From the NCBI GenBank assembly GCA_018806915.1, contig JAGKQI010000051.1, positions 310,001 through 374,000 of the forward strand: 64,000 nt of DNA, in the 5' to 3' direction. A model generated the notes under the pieces. The model made no database searches, was not told the DNA's origin, and worked only from the letters and a program-made list of their open reading frames with translations. This document shows, one piece after another, positions 1 to 7,756 of this stretch (within the stretch, counting starts at the first letter, position 1; every line of letters starts with the position of its first letter). Source of the DNA: Phytophthora colocasiae. Its lineage: Eukaryota > Oomycota > Peronosporomycetes > Peronosporales > Peronosporaceae. Made by a program: the position numbers and the translations under genes.

Positions 1-10
1 AGGCATCACA
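1..10 (+). repeat. 3' end of the 5' LTR of A1
   Basis: The bases AGGCATCACA are identical to the last ten bases of both A2 LTRs (15179-15188 and 28868-28877), and the internal region starts at base 11. A TGG at 13-15 begins a possible tRNA primer-binding site. Confidence 0.8.
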
Positions 11-407
11 TTTGGTTGCACTTCCGGGGGAGAGGGCTCGTCGCTGTACGACTTCAACATCAAGACCAGGGGAGGCCTTTGATTTGGTTACGTGTTACAT
101 CCGTGTGATCATACCAAATCACGTGTTTGTGACTCAGTGTTGCCTAAGGGTAATCAAGTCACTTCACAAGCTGACAGTGAGCATTAGCTGGTGGGTGATC
201 GTGGTGTGTTATTACACATCTAGCCCCGGCGAAGGCTTTCTAGCTATAAGTAGTAATCGTTCTTCAATACCGCACTTCTATTAAATTTGAGCAAGTCTCA
301 AACCAGCCGGTATAGTCAGTATAGTTCTGGTTACCCTAGCAAGGCTAACTTACTTCGACGTGATTGGGTGGAAAAGGAGACCCAAGGCAAGAAACGTCTG
401 CGATCGA

Positions 408-465
408 CCTCTGCAACGTCATCGACCTCTGCAACGTCATCAACCTCTTCAACGTCATCGAAGAA
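408..465 (+). repeat. 18-bp tandem repeat in the A leader
   Basis: About three degenerate copies of an 18-bp unit (ACCTCTGCAACGTCATCG-like) lie in the untranslated leader ahead of gag. The same repeat is present in A2 at about 15586-15643. Read as protein it would give a Ser/Thr-rich stretch, but no ATG precedes it in frame, so I treat it as non-coding. Confidence 0.6.
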
Positions 466-621
466 GGCCAAGACCTCCAAAAAGGAATAACCCCGCCAAA
501 TTAGGAAGTAGCATAGGCTATTTTCTTTAACAGGTTTTCTCTTTATTTTCTTTTAGTCATTGCCTCTAGAAAGTAGTTTGTTCCAACCGGTATCAAGTAT
601 CAAGAACCAAGATTATCAGAC

Positions 622-3600
622 ATGGCAGAATCGGCCCAGCTTATGCACAGTATGCTGGCGGCCATGGAAAAGCAAACACAACTTATTGACGAGCTGCGTA
701 AGTCAAGGCAGCTGTCAGAACTCAAGATGGATGGGATTAAATTGCCCAGTTATGGAGGAACACTCAAGGAATCGTTCCAGTTATACCGGGAGCAAGTGGA
801 ACAGTACATTTTAGCAAAGGGCATTAATAGGAAAGATAGTAAATTGAGAGGACGTATTTTGGCAGTGTTGGGTGGGTCGTTGAAGGATGGAGCCGCACAG
901 TGGTACATCGTCAAGAAGGATGAGGTGCAGAGTGTTGAAGACTTCTTTGGCAAGTTGGAGGAAGAGTTTGTCCCCAGATTTGCAAGAACGTCTACGAGAT
1001 CAGATGGACGATTTGAAGGAGCGTCATTGCAAGGACTTGCCTGATTATATCAGCAAGTTCAGGCACTTGATCACTCAAGTCAAGGAAATGAGTGAGCTGG
1101 ACAAGACCATGTATTTCTTGCGTGGATTGTCGTCAAGTATCCGCGAAGAAGTCCAGTACCGTAGAAGTGCAACACTGACCGACGCTATTACAGTAGCGCT
1201 CGATTATGATCGGTCTGACGCGCATCGAGGACGTTCGGATAACGCCCGTGAGAAACCAAGGTATCGGTCGCAAACGATCGAAGAATCAGAACGATGGACC
1301 AGTGCCGATGGAGATCGACAACGTAAGGGTGTCATCGAAGGAAGAGTGCATGCGCCGAAACTTATGTTTCATGTGCGGGTGTGCAGCACATCGGGCTCGA
1401 CAATGTCCGATGCAGCTGCAACAGACGTTTGGGGCCAGAAGGAATGCGCTGCGATACAACAACGCGAATAATGGCCAACGTCGCGAAAAGCCGAGAATGA
1501 ACATGGTTCTCGAAGATGACGACCAAGTGGATACCGTCGTCATGGATCGTGTAACGATGAGCGTAGTTGACATCGAAGACGTAGCAGATGAGCTACTGGA
1601 GACCGTGAAAGACATCCGAAAGAAGGTAGAAGAACAATACAGCGCTACAGAAGAGACGTCAGAAGAGACAGGTTTGTGCGGATCATCGCCCGTAGACGTC
1701 GCAGGTGTGCATGCGATGCAACCTGAAGCAAAGGCGGAAGAGCATGCGATGCAATCCGCAGAGGAGTTGGAAACGCCGGAACTGCGACCAACCGAGGTGA
1801 CTAAGAAAGTCAACGCTGTACAGTCTGAACAGAAGAGTAATCTGTTTATTAAGAAAGGCCGTATCAACGGCAGGGATGTCCGAATCTTGCTGGACACAGG
1901 TGCAAGCACGAACATGATTAAGCCAGGGATGGCGAGTAACGTGCTAATGTCCAGAAGATTGCAGGCTCAACGCTTTGATGGTACATTGACTCCGGCCACG
2001 GATGTCAAGCACGTTGAAGCACCAGTGAGCATAGATGGTTATTTCTTTCCAGCGATGGAGTATGTGGAATGGAAGTTGCCAGAGTCTCATGATGTTAGTT
2101 TTGGGAAACCTTGGTTTGAGGACTTAAATCCTCAAATAAACTGGCAAACACACGAAGTTCAGATCCCAGAAAAGTTCCAGTTCAACGATGTTGATGGACC
2201 AGAATTCTCAATTTTAAGTCTGGAAAGTACGAACAAGTGTTCCGCGTTAAAGTTCAGCTTGTAGCAGACGTCGAAGCAATCCCTGAACCTATACGGAAGG
2301 TAGTTGTTGACGAGTTCAAGAATGTGTTCCCTGAACAATTGCCAGACGGTTTACCACCGTCGCGGTCAGTCAACTTTGAGATTACGCTCAAGAACGGAGC
2401 TCAACCGAGTAACCGTGCACCGTTCCGTATGTCAAAAATGGAACAGGATGCGTTCGAAGAGTTTGTCAAGGACAAATTGAAGAAAGGATGGATCGAAGTA
2501 TCGAATTCCCCGTGGGTTTCGAACATCTTTGCAATTCCGAAGAAGGATCCAGTAACAGGGATGATGCAAAAGAGAGCAGCCTGGCTACGTAGTGAGAATA
2601 CGAAGATTCCGCTACGATGGGGTTTTGATTACCGACACCTTAACCAAGTGACGGTTATTGCAAAGATTCCGCTGCCTTTGATCGAAGAATTATTCGACCA
2701 AATGGTAGGGTATCATCAAATGATTGTGGTAAAATCAAGCCAACCCTACACAGCGTTCCGCACGCACAAGGAAACATACCAATGGTGTGTAGCACCTATG
2801 GGAGTGGCAGGAATGCCAGGAACATGGTCATGTTTGATGCGTAAACTGTTCGACAAGTTCGATTTTGTCGTCGTGTACTTGGATGATATCTGCATTTTTC
2901 CAAGACTATGGAAGAGCATGTAGAGCATCTGCGTGCTGTCTGTGAATGTTGCGCCGAGAGAAACTGTACGCTCGTCTGTCCAAATGTTCGTTTGGACAAT
3001 CAGAAGTGACATTCTTAGGACATGTGGTGTCTGAAGCAGGCGTAAGTGTAGACCCACGGAAGACTGAGGCAATTGCGAAGTACCCAACCCCGACAAACAG
3101 AAAGGAGCTATTGAGCTTTCTGGGTTTAGCAGGGTATTATCGTCGATTTGTATGCGATTTCGCAAAGATTGCGCGTCCATTGAGGGAGTTAACAAAGCAA
3201 GACACGCCGTGGTTGTGGTCTAAGAACGTGGAAGAATCCTACTTGCAGCTCAAGGTTTTGTTGCAACAGGCACCTACGCTAAAGTTACCAGACTTTGAGC
3301 GACCGTTCATTGTAACAACAGATGCGTCTGGAGAGTGCATTGGAGGGGTTTTATCGCAGAAGTATGGCGATGAAGATCATCCAGTTGCGTTCTACTCCAA
3401 GAAGTTGGATCGACATGAAAGAGGCTGGTCGACGCATGAGAAAGAACTCCTAGCTATTAAAGTGGCTACGGAGAAGTGGCGACACTACCTACATGGCCGT
3501 CCGTTTGACGTGTATACGGACAATTCGGCATATTCCTGGATGTTGCATCATCCACGAGTGTCACCAAAGATGGCTAGGTTCCTCACGCATTTTTCGCAGT

Positions 3601-3720
3601 TTACGTTCACATTGCACCATGTTAGGGGCAAAGCGAATGTAGTTGCAGATGCACTATCTCGTCCTCCACCGGATGGACTGGATACGGAAGAGGATAAAGA
3701 ACCACCGTTGCCGGATGCAA
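622..3720 (+). pseudogene. A1 gag-pol (gag, protease, RT, RNase H), frameshifted and truncated
   Basis: Gag starts at the ATG at 622. It needs +1 frame changes near 970 and 1270 to reach the CCHC knuckle (CFMCGCAAHRARQC) at about 1370-1411. The protease motif LLDTGAS lies at about 1886-1909. Pol overlaps the protease frame around 2237-2264, as expected for a -1 frameshift. RT carries the YLDD catalytic box near 2877-2890. A one-T loss near 2896 breaks this copy, and a second break near 2940 is shared with A2. RNase H (TDASGECIGG, then TDNSAYSWM) runs to about 3650. From 3721 the frame continues into B sequence. The copy is non-functional as written. Confidence 0.88.
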
Positions 3721-4360
3721 GCAAGCTTGCTCCAAGATTCATTGGACCGTTCAAAGTACTTGAACGGCACGGCAACGCGTACCGGCTGGACATACCGTCC
3801 AGCATGAGGCTCCACCCGACCTTCTACGTCGGGCGGTTGAAGCCGTACGTGCAGCACGGACTACCTAGGGTTGGTAGTCCGACTGAGGAGCGCGAGAGGC
3901 CTGGAAAGGCCTTCCCGAGACCGTCAACGCGATCGGTCAACCGGTTCACTCTCGTCCCGAGACCGGACGAGAGGTTTGAGGCAGTCTGATCTGCCTCGCA
4001 GACGTCAGCACGGAGGACACGAACCTCCTGCTTCAGAGCAGCTATCTCAGCGCTCTGTGTCTGCTCCAGCGCAGTAACTCGATCGTGCAGGGCACGATCG
4101 TCAGCGGTCATAGCGTTGACCATGCGAAGGGAGTGTTCCCACCCGCTCCGCCGCCGTTGCGCGACGCGCGTGGAGCGATCCGCTGGATTGTGGAGCGGAT
4201 CGTGGCTCATAAGAGAACGAACTCTCAAGGGGTTCGTTTTCGTATTCGTTGGAGAGGATTTCCTCCCCATCGAGATACATGGGAGCCGCGGAACGTCCTG
4301 ATGGAGGACGTTCCGGAAATGGTGAGGGCGTACGAAGCCCACCATAACTTACAAGGTTGA
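3721..4360 (+). pseudogene. B' pol C-terminus with chromodomain, frameshifted
   Basis: The first about 90 codons continue in frame from the A1 RNase H and encode the integrase C-terminal core (KLAPRFIGPFKVLERHG, then YVGRLKPYV), stopping at 3989. The chromodomain is in another frame, at about 4180-4345 (IVERIVAHKRTNSQGVRF, then RIRWRGFPPHRDTWEP). Aromatic and WE residues typical of Gypsy chromodomains are present. Because the upstream part belongs to element A, this is a chimera rather than a working gene. Confidence 0.82.
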
Positions 4361-4578
4361 GCCCTGTACGTGGAGTGCTGCGGTCAGCCACAGCACTCGG
4401 AGCTTCGCGTGGCTCAAGACGAGCACGGAGTTCCTTGATGTGATCGGGTACACGGATGACCGTGTACCCCAGAAGATCACTTTCAGTTGAGGAGGGTTGG
4501 CAACACGGGCAGAATGTGCCAAACGGAACGGCACATGGGATCCCCGCCTCCATGGACAGATCATGGAGGCGTTCACAC

Positions 4579-4860
4579 TTACCACGAGTGGTGTAAGTGT
4601 AGTAGCGATCGCGAGCTGCAGCAACGCGCTCGCGATACGCCAGCAGGGTGTTTGATCCCTGCTAGCGAAGAAGAAGTCTTCTTCGCTTGCTTCTCCTTGT
4701 GGAGAGCATGGTATACGGTGACAGAGAGCTTCTCTGTCGAACCGCTGGAAGCAGCAGTGCTAGTGAGCACTGCTGAGGTCGTTGTTCCTGCTGCAGAGGC
4801 AGCAGGTGAGGCTTGCGCGTCCGCAGTAGCGGACGGAGACGTGGGCGTTGGCGAGTCCAT
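4579..4860 (-). pseudogene. Remnant of the antisense ORF of element B'
   Basis: Reading leftward from an ATG at 4860, about 70 codons match the N-terminus of the antisense protein of element B (MDSPTPTSPSATADAQ start), with several amino-acid changes and a one-codon in-frame size difference. An internal deletion then throws the frame out. Further fragments of the same protein, including its C-terminal coiled coil, are readable on this strand at 3824-4345. Confidence 0.7.
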
Positions 4861-4961
4861 TGCGAAATGAACTCGGATTTCTCTCGGGAACTTGACGATC
4901 TTGTCAAGTTCTGTTGATTGACGTATCGAGACCGATACGTCGAATCTTAATGGGGGGATGG

Positions 4962-5420
4962 TGTAACGGGGTTACACGTACAAGTGGTTGTACCATTTGT
5001 AACTCTAACAGTTAGGATAATTGTTAGAGGTTGGAAATGGGCCTCAGACCTTGGTGTGCTGTACACACCAATGGCTACATGAGCGGACCACATCATTGGG
5101 TGGTTCGTGTGCATTTGTGCATATTATTGGTAGAAAGTAACGGATTTCTACCAATCACTGAGCAGAGTTCTGCCAACCACACGTTGGCAGACCCTTTAGA
5201 AATAGATAACAAACAGTTTTAGGAGGTCCATAATTGGCTTGTGCCAAATTCAATAACAGTTCTCATTTTACGGTATTTTGCAGTTTAATTTAGTTATATT
5301 TGATTTAATTATACTTATTTAAATAAGTATACTTAAATTAAGTCTATTCTAATTGCACGCTTCCTCATACACGTAAGCGCACGTGTACGCCACCTAATAG
5401 GTCTTGGTAGACCCATTACA
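4962..5420 (+). repeat. LTR of element B'
   Basis: 459 bp, beginning TGTAACGGGGTTACA and ending CCCATTACA. It is the reverse complement of the LTRs at 5890-6348 and 13658-14116, with a few substitutions. A G-rich polypurine tract (GGGGGGATGG, about 4952-4961) lies immediately upstream, as expected at a 3' LTR. Confidence 0.93.
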
Positions 5421-5653
5421 CCTGGTAGCACTTCGTAGTCCGTCCCACGACCGACTGCTGTTCGTTCGTATGGAGTCATACGAACGCGGGGTAGAGAACT
5501 CCCCAATGGATCAGGGATCCACTGGGACCCCACACATGTCCGTGACGCGCACGGACTGTGCCAACCTGTCGGACCCAGAGTGGGAAGCTCTCCAAAGACT
5601 TTCACAAGTCATTGGAGAGGCAGCGGTAGCGACGATGCTTCGTACGCTATCGC
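5421..5653 (+). pseudogene. B' primer-binding site and gag start, truncated
   Basis: Directly after the LTR, TGGTAGCAC at 5423 fits the 3' end of a tRNA; the initiator methionine acceptor is a reasonable guess. Gag begins at the ATG at 5470 (MESYERGVENSPMD) and matches the B gag on the other strand (from 13608) for about 60 codons, until the match ends near 5653. Confidence 0.8.
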
Positions 5654-5889
5654 TACGAGGCGATGCTGCCGTCACGCTCTACGTTCAACCGCATGCGCGT
5701 GTACATCAAGGACAAGCCTCACAAGTGGGGCACCAAGTTGTTTATGTTGTGCTGCTCAACTACGTCTTACTGCATTCGGTGAGTATCAGACGTGTCTTCG
5801 GACACGTCTTTTTTTTGTTCACAAGTTTCGTTATCGTGTATGGTCCAAACTAACAGTATACTATCTCGCACGTTACGGGTTTGAAGTAT
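5654..5889 (+). pseudogene. piggyBac-like (DDE_Tnp_1_7) transposase fragment
   Basis: Reading from 5654, about 43 codons resemble the piggyBac core (LPSRSTFNRMR, then KDKPHKWGTKLFMLC). The stretch ends at ATTCG followed by GTGAGT, a good splice donor, and CTAACAG at about 5848 could be an acceptor. The rest cannot be read cleanly as transposase and is cut by the LTR at 5890. The fragment separates the two inverted B copies. Confidence 0.6.
5788..5816 (+). other. Perfect 9-bp hairpin with TTCG loop and T7 tail
   Basis: AGACGTGTC at 5788-5796 pairs perfectly with GACACGTCT at 5801-5809 around a TTCG tetraloop, followed by seven T at 5810-5816. In bacteria this would be called an intrinsic terminator. 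In this eukaryotic setting it may be a Pol III-type stop or another of the short inverted repeats that fill element B. Confidence 0.55.
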
Positions 5890-6348
5890 TGTAATGGGTC
5901 TACCTAGACCTATTAGGTGGCGTACACGTGCGCTTACGTGTATGAGGAAGCGTGCAATTAGAATAGACTTAATTTAAGTATACTTATTTAAATAAGTATA
6001 ATTAAATCAAATATAACTAAATTAAACTACAAAATACCGTAAAATGAGAACTGTTATTGAATTTGGCACAAGCCAATTATGGACCTCCTAAAACTGTTTG
6101 TTATCTATTTCTAAAGGGTCTGCCAACGTGTGGTTGGCAGAACTCTGCTCAGTGATTGGTAGAAATCCGTTACTTTCTACCAATAATATGCACAAATGCA
6201 CACGAACCACCCAATGATGTGGTCCGCTCATGTAGCCATTGGTGTGTACAGCACACCAAGGTCTGAGGCCCATTTCCAACCTCTAACAATTATCCTAACT
6301 GTTAGAGTTACAAGTGGTACAACCACTTGTACGTGTAACCCCGTTACA
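5890..6348 (-). repeat. 3' LTR of element B
   Basis: 459 bp, TGTAATGGGT to CCCCGTTACA on the plus strand. The minus-strand sequence just before it (GGGGGATGG) is a polypurine tract. It contains inverted repeats such as ATTGGTAGAAA with its complement around 8 nt, and CTCTAACA with its complement. Confidence 0.95.
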
Positions 6349-6448
6349 CCATCCCCCGTTAAGATTCGACGTATCGGTCTCGATACGTCAATCAACAGAA
6401 CTTGACAAAACCGTTAAGTTCCCGAGAGAAATCCGAGTTCATTTCGCA

Positions 6449-7756
6449 ATGGACTCGCCAACGCCCACGTCTCCGTCCGCTACTGCGGACGCGCAAGCCT
6501 CACCTGCTGCCTTTGCAGCAGGAACAACGACCTCAGCAGTGCCCACTAGCACTGCTGCTTCCAGCGGTCCGACAGAGAAGCTCTCTGTCACCGTCTACCG
6601 TGCTCTCCACAAGGAGAAGCATGAGAAGAATAAGATGTCTTCTTCTCTAGCAGAGATTAAGAATCCTGCTGTCCCTCTGAAAGAACTCTTTGGAGAGGAC
6701 TACGAAGACATCGTCGACTACGACGACGACGATGTCGAGGAGGGAGAGCTTGACGACAAGGCTCCCGCTCCCGTGTCTTCATCTGAAGACACGCCTGACC
6801 CACCCGTGGGATCTCGACGACCTCGTGATGAGGCCTCGGACGCTTCAAGCTCGAAGCGTCCGCGCAGTGATGATGAAGCGTCCCCCATGTCGAGGGCGCT
6901 CACTGCCCCGCGCACTGATCCGCCAGTGCGCACACCATGGATGCCTACTGAGGCAGAGATCCATGACCGGTTCGGTGCTAGTGCACCACCGAACACGATA
7001 CTGTTGTACTCATGCAACAGTATCAACGACGACGACGTCGCCGCTAAGGTTGTCTTTGAGTCCGAGACTAAAAGACGCGACTACTATATCGGGCTCTTCC
7101 ACGAGCTCCGATACTATGCAGCGAAGAAGACTTCGCGCAAGAGCAAAGTGCCAGAGTGGCAGGCACTTTGTCAGTCGTGGAACGCCTTTGTTGAAAACTT
7201 CAACAAAGGCCCGAAGGCATATCGCGAGCGCGTTGCTGCGGCTCGCGATCGCTACTACACTTACACTACGCGTGGTAAGTGTGAACGCCTCCATGATCAG
7301 TCCATAGAAGCGGGGATCCCATGTGCCGTTCCGTTTGGCACATTCTGCCCGTGTTGCCAACCCTCCTCAACTGAAAGTGATCTTCTGGGGTACACGGTCA
7401 TCCGTGTACCCGATCACATCAAGGAACTCCGTGCTCGTCTTGAGCCACGCGAAGCTCCGAGTGCTGTGGCTGACCGCAGCACTCCACGTACAGGGCTCAA
7501 CCTTGTAAGTTATGGTGGGCTTCGTACGCCCTCACCATTTCCGGAACGTCCTCCATCAGGACGTTCCGCGGCTCCCATGTATCTCGATGGGGAGGAAATC
7601 CTCTCCAACGAATACGAAAACGAACCCCTTGAGAGTTCGTTCTCTTATGAGCCACGATCCGCTCCACAATCCAGCGGATCGCTCCACGCGCGTCGCGCAA
7701 CGGCGGCGGAGGGGGTGGGAATACTCCCTCCGCATGGTCAACGCTATGACCGCTGA
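6449..7756 (+). CDS. Antisense ORF of element B (435 aa, function unknown)
   Basis: This ORF runs against gag-pol, starting at an ATG 100 bp inside the 3' LTR. Residues 1-160 are Ser/Pro/Ala-rich with an acidic patch (DYDDDDVEEGELDD) and a basic nuclear-signal-like KRPR. Residues about 165-300 look folded, rich in aromatic and charged residues, and end in a Cys-rich FCPCC. The last third is Arg/Ser/Pro-rich. The first about 1,050 bp lie outside pol; the rest overlaps the chromodomain on the other strand. A +1 change near 7715, in a G-run, would extend the frame to about 7995 through a heptad-like segment (DRVAALEQTQSAEIAAL). I do not recognise the family. A gag-like, regulatory or DNA-binding role is possible but unproven. 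Confidence 0.55.
   Translation: MDSPTPTSPSATADAQASPAAFAAGTTTSAVPTSTAASSGPTEKLSVTVYRALHKEKHEKNKMSSSLAEIKNPAVPLKELFGEDYEDIVDYDDDDVEEGELDDKAPAPVSSSEDTPDPPVGSRRPRDEASDASSSKRPRSDDEASPMSRALTAPRTDPPVRTPWMPTEAEIHDRFGASAPPNTILLYSCNSINDDDVAAKVVFESETKRRDYYIGLFHELRYYAAKKTSRKSKVPEWQALCQSWNAFVENFNKGPKAYRERVAAARDRYYTYTTRGKCERLHDQSIEAGIPCAVPFGTFCPCCQPSSTESDLLGYTVIRVPDHIKELRARLEPREAPSAVADRSTPRTGLNLVSYGGLRTPSPFPERPPSGRSAAPMYLDGEEILSNEYENEPLESSFSYEPRSAPQSSGSLHARRATAAEGVGILPPHGQRYDR

Larger units (their letters stand above)
1..3720 (+). mobile_element. Gypsy-type LTR retrotransposon A, copy 1 (A1), truncated
   Basis: This block matches 15179-18899 (copy A2) almost base for base. I saw only a few differences, mostly single-base homopolymer changes (for example five T against six T near 2896). 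Bases 1-10 are the last ten bases of the 5' LTR, the rest of which lies left of the window. A leader, gag with a zinc knuckle, an aspartic protease, reverse transcriptase and RNase H follow. The copy stops at 3720, just after RNase H, where its sequence changes to that of element B. Integrase, chromodomain and 3' LTR are missing. Confidence 0.93.
3721..5653 (+). mobile_element. Partial Gypsy element B' (3' pol - LTR - 5' gag)
   Basis: From 3721 the sequence is the reverse complement of the 3' end of element B (about 6349-8150): the end of integrase, chromodomain and the pol-LTR spacer, then an LTR at 4962-5420. The B primer-binding site and gag start follow (5421-5653). The order pol-LTR-gag is circularly permuted relative to a normal element. 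Compared with B, about 560 bp is missing inside the antisense ORF (the part matching roughly 6670-7220). Arm and full-length B lie head to head around a 469-bp spacer. Confidence 0.9.

Noticed and set aside
12..490. Two open stretches in the A leader (and again at 15190-15668) as proteins
   Set aside because: Neither begins with ATG. The second is made of the 18-bp tandem repeat; both sit in the untranslated leader of element A.
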